Below are positions 26,490-35,620 of a stretch of 64,000 nucleotides of DNA, in pieces. The first letter of the stretch is position 1. Each line of letters begins with the position of its first letter. The notes under the pieces were generated by a model, which worked only from the letters and a program-made list of their open reading frames with translations, did not search any database and was not told the DNA's origin. The position numbers were made by a program, and so were the translations under genes. Source of the DNA: Vibrio hyugaensis (lineage in GTDB: Bacteria; Pseudomonadota; Gammaproteobacteria; Enterobacterales; Vibrionaceae); the NCBI RefSeq assembly GCF_002906655.1, contig NZ_CP025794.1, positions 496,001-560,000 on the forward strand, written 5' to 3'.

Positions 26490-28016
26490 ATGAGACCAAG
26501 GGTGTTATTGGTAGAGGACTCTACCTCACTAGCCATACTTTACAAACAGTATGTCAAGGACGAGCCTTACGACATCTTTCACGTTGAAACTGGGCGTGAG
26601 GCAATCCAATTCATTGAGAGAAGCAAACCACAACTTATAATTCTTGATTTAAAATTGCCTGACATGTCCGGGGAAGACGTGCTGGATTGGATCAATGAAA
26701 ACGAAATCCCAACATCAGTGATCATCGCGACCGCACACGGTAGCGTTGATATTGCCGTCGGCTTGATTCAAAAAGGCGCAGAAGACTTCCTTGAAAAGCC
26801 CATCAACGCAGACCGACTAAAAACTTCCGTTGCGCTCCATCTCAAGCGTGCCAAGTTAGAGAACCTGGTCGAGAACATTCAATCCACCTTCGACCGACAC
26901 AATTACCACGGATTCATCGGTTCTAGTCTACCGATGCAAGCCGTTTACAAAACCATTGATGCTGTTGCTTCAACGACTGCGAGCGTATTTATCGTTGGCG
27001 AAAGTGGTACGGGTAAAGAAGTCTGTGCCGAAGCGATACATCGTCAAAGTGATCGTCGCAACAAACCTTTTATTGCCATTAACTGTGGCGCAATTCCTCG
27101 AGACTTAATGGAGAGCGAAATTTTTGGTCACGTCAAAGGGGCGTTTACCGGTGCGACGACTGACCGTAAAGGTGCAGCCACCGTTGCTCATGGTGGCACG
27201 CTCTTCCTCGACGAACTGTGTGAAATGGAATTGGAGATGCAGAAAAAACTGCTGCGCTTCCTACAAACTGGCACATACACGCCGCTCGGTGCAACTAAAG
27301 AGATGAAGGTTGATGTTCGCATCATTTGTGCAACTAACCGCGACCCTCTGACCGAAGTGGAAGAAGGCCGCTTCCGAGAAGATTTATACTATCGCGTCCA
27401 TGTTGTGCCAATCGATATGCCTCCGCTTAGAGAACGAGGTAGTGACATTGTCACGCTCGCTAAGCACTTCCTGACCGTTTACTCCAAGCAGGACAAGAAG
27501 AAGTTCAACAATATCGACAACGAAGCGCAGTACGTGATTAAACATTACGATTGGCCAGGCAACGTCCGCCAATTACAAAACATCATTCGTAACATCGTGG
27601 TGTTGAATAATGAAGACAAAGTGACCTTGGCCCACTTACCAGCTCAATTGACTCGTAAGCCATCAAAAGCCCGCACAGTAGCTCAACCCGTGGAATTAAC
27701 CCCTGCAATTGTATCTGAGCCATCGCCAACACAATCCATTGAAAACATCGCTACCGAAATGCCGATGCAAGAATCCGTCATCGTACCAGAGCCAGTTCCG
27801 ATGAGTGCGTCTGCACAAGTGGCTTCACCGTACTTTAATTCGGACGGTACGATTCGCCCAATGTGGAAAGTGGAACGCGAAGCGATACAAAATGCGATTG
27901 CCTACTGTGACGGCAACGTACTTAACGCCGCAGTGATGTTAGAGCTGAGCCCTTCTACGGTTTACCGTAAAAAACAAGCGTGGGAAGCAGATGAGGCTAA
28001 TCTCGAACAATCATGA
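26490..28016 (+). CDS. sypG: sigma54-dependent response regulator SypG
   Basis: This 508-residue NtrC-type regulator is the direct activator of syp promoters in V. fischeri. The receiver domain has phospho-acceptor Asp53 in 'LIILDLKLPDMSGED'. The AAA+ domain has Walker A 'GESGTGKEV' near 170 and 'GAFTGA' near 217. A long Pro/Ala/Glu-rich linker (about 390-455) leads to the C-terminal Fis-type helix-turn-helix ('NVLNAAVMLELSPSTVYRKK'). The domain plan is LuxO-like. GGGAAAGGA lies before the ATG. The ORF overlaps the sypH start by 26 bases, so the two are co-translated. Confidence 0.93.
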   Translation: MRPRVLLVEDSTSLAILYKQYVKDEPYDIFHVETGREAIQFIERSKPQLIILDLKLPDMSGEDVLDWINENEIPTSVIIATAHGSVDIAVGLIQKGAEDFLEKPINADRLKTSVALHLKRAKLENLVENIQSTFDRHNYHGFIGSSLPMQAVYKTIDAVASTTASVFIVGESGTGKEVCAEAIHRQSDRRNKPFIAINCGAIPRDLMESEIFGHVKGAFTGATTDRKGAATVAHGGTLFLDELCEMELEMQKKLLRFLQTGTYTPLGATKEMKVDVRIICATNRDPLTEVEEGRFREDLYYRVHVVPIDMPPLRERGSDIVTLAKHFLTVYSKQDKKKFNNIDNEAQYVIKHYDWPGNVRQLQNIIRNIVVLNNEDKVTLAHLPAQLTRKPSKARTVAQPVELTPAIVSEPSPTQSIENIATEMPMQESVIVPEPVPMSASAQVASPYFNSDGTIRPMWKVEREAIQNAIAYCDGNVLNAAVMLELSPSTVYRKKQAWEADEANLEQS

Positions 28017-29064
28017 TATACCCATCGCGGGCGAGGTTTGGATTCTACTCGACAGCCGCATCTTTGGCGGCATAGAAAGTCACGTCCTTGAGCTCGCCAG
28101 AGGATTACAGGCGTTCCATGTGTACGTTAGAGTGGTGTTGGTGGTTGAATACCATCCACCTGCGCCGCTTATTTCGAAGTTGAGTCATTCCGATATTCCT
28201 GTTAGCTACTTACATCAGCTTTGCCCCAAAGGTAACGACTCACATTCATCCATTGCCGTAAAACAAATCACAAGTGCTGTCGCGGAACATCAACCTAGCG
28301 TCATTCATACTCACGGTTACAAAGCCGCGTTACTTGCCCGTAGCGCGGAGCTGTTTACGCGGACCTTCCCTCGCCTTATATCGACCTACCACGCAGGAGA
28401 AACTCCGACCGGAATAGTTTGGCTTTACGATTGGCTTGATCGTTACAGTGGCCGTCTATCGGACCATTGCTTTGCGGTCAGCCAAAGTATTCAGAACAAG
28501 CTGCCCATCAAAGCAGAACTATTGAATAACTTTGTATCGCTTCCAGAACTTAACAGCAACTACAAAGAAATCGCGTTTGTGGGTCGATTGAGCCATGAAA
28601 AGGGCGCGGATCGCTTTATCGACATAGCAAAGCATTTACCTGACCGCCAGTTCTCGATTTATGGCGACGGTCCAGAAAGAGAAACACTTTCCCAACAAGC
28701 ACCAAAAAATGTCGTGTTTCATGGTCATCAAAGCAATATGAACGAGGTATGGAACAATATCGGCGTATTGATCATATCTTCTCGTTATGAAGGCCTTCCA
28801 ATGGCAGCATTAGAGGCAATGTCGCGTGGAATTGTCGTATTTACCCTAAACGTTGGCCGTATGTCAGACCTTATCGAGGACGGCAACAATGGGTTTATTG
28901 CTCAAGACATTCTCAATTTGATAGAAAAGCTCAACCATTGGATAACCATGAGCGTCTATACTCAATCTCTTATTCGCAAAAAGGCCATTAAGACCATCTC
29001 TGAGCAATATTCTTCGCAAAGCGTCATTCCTATTTTGATTGAACGCTATCAAATTGAGAGTTAA
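27991..29064 (+). CDS. sypH: GT4-type glycosyltransferase SypH
   Basis: The 357-residue GT-B glycosyltransferase is soluble or peripheral at the inner membrane. The N-domain shows 'IFGGIESHVLELARGL', and the C-domain 'IAFVGRLSHEKGADRFI' and 'SSRYEGLPMAALEAMSRG', the GT4 EX7E nucleotide-sugar-binding region. It adds one sugar to the lipid-linked Syp repeat unit; the sugar is unknown. The start codon lies within the end of sypG (26-base overlap), preceded by GGGAAG. Confidence 0.88.
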   Translation: MRLISNNHDIPIAGEVWILLDSRIFGGIESHVLELARGLQAFHVYVRVVLVVEYHPPAPLISKLSHSDIPVSYLHQLCPKGNDSHSSIAVKQITSAVAEHQPSVIHTHGYKAALLARSAELFTRTFPRLISTYHAGETPTGIVWLYDWLDRYSGRLSDHCFAVSQSIQNKLPIKAELLNNFVSLPELNSNYKEIAFVGRLSHEKGADRFIDIAKHLPDRQFSIYGDGPERETLSQQAPKNVVFHGHQSNMNEVWNNIGVLIISSRYEGLPMAALEAMSRGIVVFTLNVGRMSDLIEDGNNGFIAQDILNLIEKLNHWITMSVYTQSLIRKKAIKTISEQYSSQSVIPILIERYQIES

Positions 29065-29080
29065 TCTTGATGCATATGCA

Positions 29081-29095
29081 TTCTCATTATGATAA
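29081..29095 (+). promoter_or_regulatory. SypG-type box upstream of sypI
   Basis: TTCTCATTATGATAA fits TTCTCAnnnTG. Its centre is 79 bp before the first base of the -24 element, the same spacing as at sypA and sypP. Confidence 0.8.
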
Positions 29096-29166
29096 AGAAT
29101 CGTCACCCCTCTACCTTACATCCATTTTGTCCTTATGAATCAGTGAGTTAAATAATTAACAAAGTT

Positions 29167-29182
29167 TGGCATCTCGGTTGCA
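29167..29182 (+). promoter_or_regulatory. sigma54 promoter of the sypIJKL unit
   Basis: TGGCATCTCGGTTGCA is a near-perfect -24/-12 element (TGGCA and TTGCA with correct spacing), 40 bp upstream of the sypI start. Confidence 0.88.
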
Positions 29183-29221
29183 ATACCCCATTAAACAAAT
29201 GGGCAAACCGAGGTGACGACG

Positions 29222-30406
29222 ATGACTACTCCAAAACGCATTCTTTATGTTCATTATGGCGACAACTGGATTCGCCACAGCGAAGTCGTATTGCTTGACC
29301 TTTTGTCTCGCATTGATCGTGACCAATTCCAACCTTATGTATGGACAAATTGTGAGCCTTTGATTGAGAAATGCCATGAAATGGGCATCGAAACTCAATA
29401 TTCCGCCTTCAAATTAGTTGGTGGGTGGAGTACACATCGTTGGGACATCAGCGCTTGGAACCGCCTTATCAAGCAAGGTTCTGAGCTTATCGACAAGCAC
29501 AATATTGACCTAGTCCACGTCAACAATGGCGCAACTTGTCAGTGGATGTGTTTGGCAGCGAGAATGAACCATGTTCCGTTGGTTACACAACTGCATTGTC
29601 ATTACGGCGTCCGCGCTCGATTTTCACTTGATATACACATGTCGCCAAAACTGATTTGTGTTAGCCAAGGCATGGGGCAAGAGCTGATTCGAGATGGCTA
29701 TCCGGAAGAAAACTTACATGTGGTGCACAATGGCGTCTCATTAGATCGAAGTGAAAAATCGGTTGATGTGAAAGACTATCTTGGTATCCCAAAGAACGCA
29801 TTCACATTCCTATCTGTCGGCTCTCTGATTAAAAGTAAAGGTTTTGATCGTCTGATTCGCGCTATTCATATGCACAATTATCATCAGAATAATCCGCACC
29901 TTGTCATTGTTGGGGATGGCGAAGAGAGAGAGTCATTAAAACAACTCACATTGGATTTAGGTGTTGAAGACCGGGTACATTTTGTTGGACAACAGAATAA
30001 CAAAGACGCATGGATGACGGGGAACGTCGATGCCTTCATCAGTGGTGTTTACGAAGAAGACTATGGTTTGGCGGTCGGGGAAGCAGCGTTAGCAAAACTG
30101 CCTATCGTGGCACCAAAAATCGGTGTCATTCCTGAGTTGGTCGAACACAATCACAGCGCTCTGCTTTATCCAAATCATGGCATGGCCGGCCTGCTCAACT
30201 CAATGCAGCGCATGCTTAATGACGCGCCACTGCGCAATCAACTCGTTCACAATGCCTATCAATACGCGACACAACACCTCACTATTTCCGCTTCAGTGAA
30301 CGCTTTAGAGTCAATTTATCATAGTGAACTGGCACAAGAGCCTGCGCTTTCAATACCTCCTTCGCACAGCAAGAAACCAATGCCTCATTGGCTAAAGCAC
30401 AACTGA
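29222..30406 (+). CDS. sypI: GT4-type glycosyltransferase SypI
   Basis: From the ATG at 29222 the protein is 394 residues; GAGG lies eight bases upstream, which favours this start over the GTG at 29213. It is a GT-B enzyme with 'LSVGSLIKSKGFDRLIRA' and the EX7E region 'YEEDYGLAVGEAALAKLPIV'. It should transfer a sugar from a nucleotide donor to the Syp precursor at the inner face of the membrane. It is the first gene after an internal sigma54 promoter. sypJ follows after 10 bases. Confidence 0.88.
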   Translation: MTTPKRILYVHYGDNWIRHSEVVLLDLLSRIDRDQFQPYVWTNCEPLIEKCHEMGIETQYSAFKLVGGWSTHRWDISAWNRLIKQGSELIDKHNIDLVHVNNGATCQWMCLAARMNHVPLVTQLHCHYGVRARFSLDIHMSPKLICVSQGMGQELIRDGYPEENLHVVHNGVSLDRSEKSVDVKDYLGIPKNAFTFLSVGSLIKSKGFDRLIRAIHMHNYHQNNPHLVIVGDGEERESLKQLTLDLGVEDRVHFVGQQNNKDAWMTGNVDAFISGVYEEDYGLAVGEAALAKLPIVAPKIGVIPELVEHNHSALLYPNHGMAGLLNSMQRMLNDAPLRNQLVHNAYQYATQHLTISASVNALESIYHSELAQEPALSIPPSHSKKPMPHWLKHN

Positions 30407-30416
30407 GGAGCGGCTC

Positions 30417-31589
30417 ATGAAACACGTACTGATGTTGGATACCAACCCTCTACAAAGCGGATCTAAAGTAGCAAATGCTGAGCTATTAAAACAATGTAAT
30501 CAACGCGATGTGGTCGGCTATGTCGCGACCACTCATCCAGAACACTGGAATAAGTTACTGGGAGATAACGAACGCATTCAAGTAGTTAAGATCCCTTGCT
30601 CTCCGGTTACCTCCCAAAACGGACTGGCTTATTGGGTTATGAGCTTCTTTTACCTTTTCCAGTTGCTATTCGTCTTGATCAGATTGCCTAAGGTTGACTG
30701 GCTCCTCGGTCTCTCTAATCCAAACAACGATATGCCTTTGTACTTATTACGCCTATTGAATCGAAGACCAGTGGTTCAAATTGTCAGCCAATCCGTGGGT
30801 AAATCAAGATCTGCTGGCTACTGCCTTGTGAAAGCAACCAGCATTTATTACTTGGCAAATTGCCGCGAATCCATGATTCACGCGCTGCAAGCTTATCTAA
30901 ACCTGCCCACCGCTGCGGTTAGACGTTACTGGACGACCTTAAACACCTCATCATTCGTTAACGGTCTTTCTTCAGAGCGTTGGCCAAAGCAAGCGAACCC
31001 AATGTCTTCTCGCGTGTTTTGGGCAGCGACTCTCCTAAAACGCAAAAACGTCAATTTGCTTTTAGAGGCGATTCAGTTAGAAAACGGCATAAACCTCAAA
31101 ACAACCGTGTGTTACATCCAACCAAACCTGATTAATGATGAAGGCTTATCCCCTGATTTCACAGCAAAAGGCGTCGATTGGTACGAGTCCCCAGAGAATT
31201 TAGATGACCTTAGAGCACAATGTGGTGTGTTTGTTGCAACAGCAGAGAATGAGCCGTTTGGTCTTGCAATACTGGAATCGTTAGCCGCAGGAATGTGTGT
31301 AGTGATTCCACATGATGACAGCTACTGGGATCGCATTCTTACTGATGGAAAAAACTGCATCAAGTACACACCAAACGACGCGGCTTCGCTGCACAACGCG
31401 ATTCGCTTACTCAATGAGTCTCCTTGGTTGAAGGTGACAATGGGAATAGAAGCGCTAAATGTCGCTCGACTTTACACTGCTGAACGTTGTTATTTCCCAA
31501 TTACTCAGCACTTGTGCGCAGGGCCAGAACAACAAAACGAATCCAGCGCGAAAAAGCGCAACAACGTCAAAGGATATGACCATGTCTAG
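30417..31589 (+). CDS. sypJ: glycosyltransferase SypJ
   Basis: This 390-residue enzyme is related to GT4, but the N-domain includes a long hydrophobic stretch ('LAYWVMSFFYLFQLLFVLI') that probably anchors it to the membrane. The C-domain shows 'VFWAATLLKRKNVNLLLEAI' and the acidic EX7E site 'ENEPFGLAILESLAAG'. It is expected to extend the Syp repeat unit; donor and linkage are unknown. GAGGAG precedes the ATG. It overlaps the start of sypK by 8 bases. Confidence 0.85.
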   Translation: MKHVLMLDTNPLQSGSKVANAELLKQCNQRDVVGYVATTHPEHWNKLLGDNERIQVVKIPCSPVTSQNGLAYWVMSFFYLFQLLFVLIRLPKVDWLLGLSNPNNDMPLYLLRLLNRRPVVQIVSQSVGKSRSAGYCLVKATSIYYLANCRESMIHALQAYLNLPTAAVRRYWTTLNTSSFVNGLSSERWPKQANPMSSRVFWAATLLKRKNVNLLLEAIQLENGINLKTTVCYIQPNLINDEGLSPDFTAKGVDWYESPENLDDLRAQCGVFVATAENEPFGLAILESLAAGMCVVIPHDDSYWDRILTDGKNCIKYTPNDAASLHNAIRLLNESPWLKVTMGIEALNVARLYTAERCYFPITQHLCAGPEQQNESSAKKRNNVKGYDHV

Positions 31590-33012
31590 AGCAATGACCA
31601 ACATGTCACTCTTTGCCATTGCACTGGTGATCAATAAAAGCATTAGCTTGATTATGCTGCCAATACTCCCGCAGTATTTGACGCCAGAGCAAATCGGTAA
31701 AATGGAGATCATTGCCTCTGTTGGTATCGTGATTGCGTTAACCATTAGTTTGGCCTTGCATGAAGCATTAAACCGCTTTGCAGGTGTGGAAGATGATCCG
31801 CACAAAAGAAAATCCTTACTTAACCAAATCTACTCCCTTTCTCTTCTTATCTCGATTCCTGTCGCTTTGATACTGACTGCGGTAATAAGGTTCACTCCTA
31901 CTCCTGAACCTTTTACCAAGATCGAATGGATGGTTGCCTTAGTCGCCATCGCCTTAGAAGGTGCAATAGCCATCGGGACCGCATGGCTGAGACTGCAAGA
32001 TGACAAAGCCAAAACCTTGTTAAGCATCATGGTGACAACCACAGCACTTCAGGCTGCTTTTATTATCATTGCGCTTCAATTTAGCCAAACGGTGTTGTCT
32101 GTTTTACTTGGTGGATTGATCGCAGCCTTGGCACAGTTGGTCTGGTTGCACGTGACCAATCGCTACCAATTGGTTCTGCCGAGTTTTATCTCATCAAAGC
32201 AATTCTTCAAGTACTGCTACCCCATCATGTGTTCAGGCTTAATCATGTTTTGTTTAAACGGCGCGGAGCGTTGGTTTATTGGGGCGAATGCATCGTTAGC
32301 AACGCTTGGGGTTTATACCATTGCATTTAAGTTCGCAATTGGCATGTGCTTTTTGGCGCAACCGTTCGCAATGTGGTGGTCGCCAAGACGCTTCTCGATT
32401 TTAGAAAAAAAAGGCTCCAACGAAGCAACACGAATCACTCACCTAGGAATGATTTACCTGACTTTTTTAACCGTGGTAGTTGGTTCCATGGCCGTAATTA
32501 TCATCAATAATTTCTTGCCTGAAGCGTACCGAGAAGCGTCACTTTACGTGCTGTTTCTTCTGCCGATAGCATTACTCAAAGAGTGGAGTGAATTACTGTG
32601 CATTAGCATTCTTTATAAACGAAAGACCCACTGGTTAATGGGCATTAATGCGATACCGGCAGCGATTGGTCTTGCGATGCTGTTTAGCTTGTCTTCTTTG
32701 GGCATCTACGGCGTATTCATCGCGCTTTACTACGCTCAGCTTTGTCGATTGGCGTTAACCTTTAGCGTCGGCCAGCAATGCATGAAGCTTCCTTTCCATC
32801 TGAGTTTGATGGTCACACTGCATATCCTTGCTGGAGCAACGTTATTCTTGGTTCATTCAGCCAACTCAATCCCACTCATCATGTTGGTGTGTTTTACAAG
32901 CTGCATACTCATCGCAACCATTGCCTTTCGTTACCTTGATTCACAGGCTAAAAGCGGCATACATCACTTGTGGTTAAAGTGGCGCGGCCAAATGAAGAGA
33001 ACACCACTATGA
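31582..33012 (+). CDS. sypK: polysaccharide flippase SypK (Wzx type)
   Basis: It flips lipid-linked repeat units across the inner membrane. From the ATG at 31582 (AAGGATATGACC before it) it is 476 residues with about 12-14 hydrophobic helices and the MATE/MVF-like start 'MSLFAIALVINKSISLIMLP'. An upstream in-frame start at 31459 would add 41 polar residues lying inside sypJ and is not supported by a ribosome site. It overlaps sypJ by 8 bases and sypL by 4 (ATGA). Confidence 0.9.
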   Translation: MSRAMTNMSLFAIALVINKSISLIMLPILPQYLTPEQIGKMEIIASVGIVIALTISLALHEALNRFAGVEDDPHKRKSLLNQIYSLSLLISIPVALILTAVIRFTPTPEPFTKIEWMVALVAIALEGAIAIGTAWLRLQDDKAKTLLSIMVTTTALQAAFIIIALQFSQTVLSVLLGGLIAALAQLVWLHVTNRYQLVLPSFISSKQFFKYCYPIMCSGLIMFCLNGAERWFIGANASLATLGVYTIAFKFAIGMCFLAQPFAMWWSPRRFSILEKKGSNEATRITHLGMIYLTFLTVVVGSMAVIIINNFLPEAYREASLYVLFLLPIALLKEWSELLCISILYKRKTHWLMGINAIPAAIGLAMLFSLSSLGIYGVFIALYYAQLCRLALTFSVGQQCMKLPFHLSLMVTLHILAGATLFLVHSANSIPLIMLVCFTSCILIATIAFRYLDSQAKSGIHHLWLKWRGQMKRTPL

Positions 33013-34373
33013 ACCCAGCAGAATTAAGAATGAAGCAATCCATCATCGCCATAACGTTCACTATGTGTGTCGCGTTATTGTGGTTGGTGATGCCTAGTCC
33101 AATTCTGATCCTAGTGCTGTGTTTTGCGCCATTGGCCATTTTATTTGTTCTTAACCAGACCTTTTGGTTTGTTACTCTGTTTGTGATCTTCTCTTTCTTT
33201 CGAATTCACGAAACTTTCCCGGTGATTTACAGCTTCAAAATTCCCTTATTGCTTTCGCTTGGTGCCCTCATGGCGTTGTCTTACCATTTGTTTATCAGCC
33301 GCCAAATCATTGCGTTTTGGCACCCTTGTTTAAAATGGTTATCGATATTTTGGGTACTGGTTACGCTCGGTGTGGCGTTTGCTTCGAATCGCCCCGTTGC
33401 GATTGAGGAATTCACCAGTGTTTATTGGAAAATCATTGTGATGACACTTGCGATTACTTGGCTAATCACCACGCCAAAACAAGTTGCTCAAATGTCTAAA
33501 GCTATCATGTTGGCGGGCTTGCTGGTCGGTTTAACTGCGCTTTATAACGCCAACAATGACATTGGATTAGTCGAAGGCTCACGCGTCACCATCAGCCGCG
33601 ATTTAGGCTCAGTACTTGGCGACCCAAATGATCTATCTTTGGTACTCATGTTCCCGCTTGCATTTACCGTCAGCCAATTGCTAGAGAAACGGGCTAGCCT
33701 CACGCTTCGCCTATTCGCATTAATCACCTGTCTTGTATTGTTCTCCGCGATTTTAGAAACACAAAGCCGTGGCGGCCTACTTGGTGCGCTTTCTGTCTTT
33801 GCGTATTTCGCGTTTAAACACATTAAAAGCAAGGCACTTGTTGTCTCACTTGGATTAGTCGGCGCACTCGTGCTCTATGCCGTTGCTGGGATTTCTGGTC
33901 GTTCTTCTGGCGGTGCCGCGGAAGAAGGGATAGATGAATCCGCAATGGGACGAATTTATGCATGGGAAGCCGCAATAAAGATGGCGCTAGAAAATCCATT
34001 CACTGGTATCGGGATCGACAATTTCTACAATAACTACTTCTTCTACAGTTCCCATTGGGACGGGCTCAATCACGCCGTACACAGTACTTGGTTTGGTGTG
34101 CTTGCAGAAACAGGGTTTGTTGGCCTGTTTGTATTTATCGCACTCATTGTGTCTTTGATTCGGACCTCACGTGCGACAATCCGACTTCTGACACCCACCA
34201 GCGACCATACATTATCCATTGGAGCAAACGCGGTATTAGGTGGACTTATCGGTACGATTGTTTCTGGTACTTTCCTAACGCAAGGGTTTACTTGGCCGAT
34301 TTATATTCTTGCTGCGCTCACCATTGTGATACATCGTATTGTTCAATCTGATTGTCAAAATGAGAAATCTTAG
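33009..34373 (+). CDS. sypL: O-antigen ligase/polymerase-like membrane protein SypL
   Basis: This 454-residue protein has about ten transmembrane helices and the Wzy/WaaL-type periplasmic loop near 330-380 with 'GIGIDNFYNNYFF' and 'AVHSTWFGVLAETGFVGLF', including the His/Glu typical of the family. It most likely polymerises the Syp repeat units in the periplasm; ligation to a carrier is the alternative. The start ATG overlaps the sypK stop. The ORF could begin at a GTG at 32970, but the ATGA overlap is the better-supported start. The SypG box for the next unit lies inside its last codons. Confidence 0.88.
   Translation: MNPAELRMKQSIIAITFTMCVALLWLVMPSPILILVLCFAPLAILFVLNQTFWFVTLFVIFSFFRIHETFPVIYSFKIPLLLSLGALMALSYHLFISRQIIAFWHPCLKWLSIFWVLVTLGVAFASNRPVAIEEFTSVYWKIIVMTLAITWLITTPKQVAQMSKAIMLAGLLVGLTALYNANNDIGLVEGSRVTISRDLGSVLGDPNDLSLVLMFPLAFTVSQLLEKRASLTLRLFALITCLVLFSAILETQSRGGLLGALSVFAYFAFKHIKSKALVVSLGLVGALVLYAVAGISGRSSGGAAEEGIDESAMGRIYAWEAAIKMALENPFTGIGIDNFYNNYFFYSSHWDGLNHAVHSTWFGVLAETGFVGLFVFIALIVSLIRTSRATIRLLTPTSDHTLSIGANAVLGGLIGTIVSGTFLTQGFTWPIYILAALTIVIHRIVQSDCQNEKS
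34352..34366 (-). promoter_or_regulatory. SypG-type box upstream of sypN, inside the end of sypL
   Basis: On the minus strand this reads TTCTCATTTTGACAA. Its centre is 68 bp from the -24 element, about one helical turn closer than the boxes before sypA, sypI and sypP. It overlaps the last codons of sypL. Confidence 0.7.
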
Positions 34374-34426
34374 AGCTTCGTTATCTCATCTATCCTAACT
34401 CAATGTTTATATTGAATTTTTTTCCT

Positions 34427-34442
34427 TGGCACGTATTGTGAT
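34427..34442 (+). promoter_or_regulatory. sigma54 promoter of the sypNO unit
   Basis: TGGCACGTATTGTGAT has a perfect -24 half (TGGCACG) and a weaker -12 half (GTGAT, with A where C is usual). It lies 48 bp upstream of the sypN ATG. Confidence 0.65.
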
Positions 34443-34489
34443 AACTCTACTTATTAGAACAATCATAAAGTTGGCTCAAGGAGAGAAAA

Positions 34490-35620
34490 ATGAAGGATAT
34501 CGTAGTGTTTGGCGAAGATTTTGGCGGATTGCCTTCTTCCACTCAACATATCATTAAACATTTAGCGAATAACCACCGCATACTGTGGGTCAACTCCATT
34601 GGTTTAAGACAACCCAAGTGGGCCGCAAAGGACACAAAGCGCATTTTGAATAAACTCACACGTTCCTTTAACGCGGATGCGCGCAGCAATGCAGCGTTCA
34701 AACAAGACTCTACTGTTTACGACAACATTCAGACGATTGACCTACTTACCATCCCTGCACCACGTGCTCACTGGGCTCGGAAAGCCGCTTCGAAAATAAT
34801 GCAACGTCAACTGAATCGAAAATTAACCAAGCTTGGCTTTGATAAACCAATATTCTGGACGTCTCTACCGACGGCGGTTGATGTGTGTAAGGCCATGAGT
34901 AACACAGGCATTATTTATTACTGTGGTGACGATTTTGGCGCGCTTGCGGGAGTCGATCACCAAACCGTTTTGGAACATGAAGCAGATTTGATTGATTGTT
35001 GCAACGTCATTTTGGCGGCAAGTGACAAACTGACAGCAAAATTCCCAGAAAATAAAACCGTCACACTGCCTCACGGTGTGGATTTCCCCCTGTTCTCCAC
35101 CCCATCAAGCAAAGCCAAAGACCTGCCAGATAACGGGCGAAAGGTTCTCGGTTTTTACGGCAGTTTGTCTGAATGGTTAGATTACTCTTTGATTGAACAA
35201 GTTGCCGAACAAGCACCCGATTGGGATCTTGTTTTCATTGGGCCGAACGAATTCCCTCATAACCCGTTGCCACAACGAAATAACGTCCATTACCTTGGCC
35301 CTAGAGCACACCATGATTTGCCAAGCTACTCACAACATTGGGACGCAAGTTGGTTGCCCTTTATCGACAACGCCCAAATTAAAGCGTGTAATCCACTCAA
35401 GCTTTTGGAGTATTTAGCGACAGGCACGCCCGTTATCAGCACCTCTTTCCCAGCGCTTACACCTTATAAGCAGATGCTACATGTCGTGACGGATATCGAT
35501 GATGTTTGTGCCAGCTTGAAGCATTTACTGCCTCCCCCAAATGGCACTATGGCACTGATTGAAAAACAAAGCTGGGCATCGAGAGCCTTTCAAGTTGAAC
35601 AACTAGTGAGGTCACTATGA
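34490..35620 (+). CDS. sypN: glycosyltransferase SypN
   Basis: This 376-residue GT-B-like protein starts 'MKDIVVFGEDFGGLPSSTQH'. Features of exopolysaccharide glycosyltransferases include 'VLGFYGSLSEWLDYSLI' and the C-domain site 'ACNPLKLLEYLATGTPVIS'. It would add a sugar to the Syp unit. In V. fischeri an acetyltransferase, sypM, precedes sypN; it is absent here and the sigma54 promoter sits directly before sypN. GGAGAG lies before the ATG, and the stop overlaps sypO (ATGA). Confidence 0.87.
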   Translation: MKDIVVFGEDFGGLPSSTQHIIKHLANNHRILWVNSIGLRQPKWAAKDTKRILNKLTRSFNADARSNAAFKQDSTVYDNIQTIDLLTIPAPRAHWARKAASKIMQRQLNRKLTKLGFDKPIFWTSLPTAVDVCKAMSNTGIIYYCGDDFGALAGVDHQTVLEHEADLIDCCNVILAASDKLTAKFPENKTVTLPHGVDFPLFSTPSSKAKDLPDNGRKVLGFYGSLSEWLDYSLIEQVAEQAPDWDLVFIGPNEFPHNPLPQRNNVHYLGPRAHHDLPSYSQHWDASWLPFIDNAQIKACNPLKLLEYLATGTPVISTSFPALTPYKQMLHVVTDIDDVCASLKHLLPPPNGTMALIEKQSWASRAFQVEQLVRSL

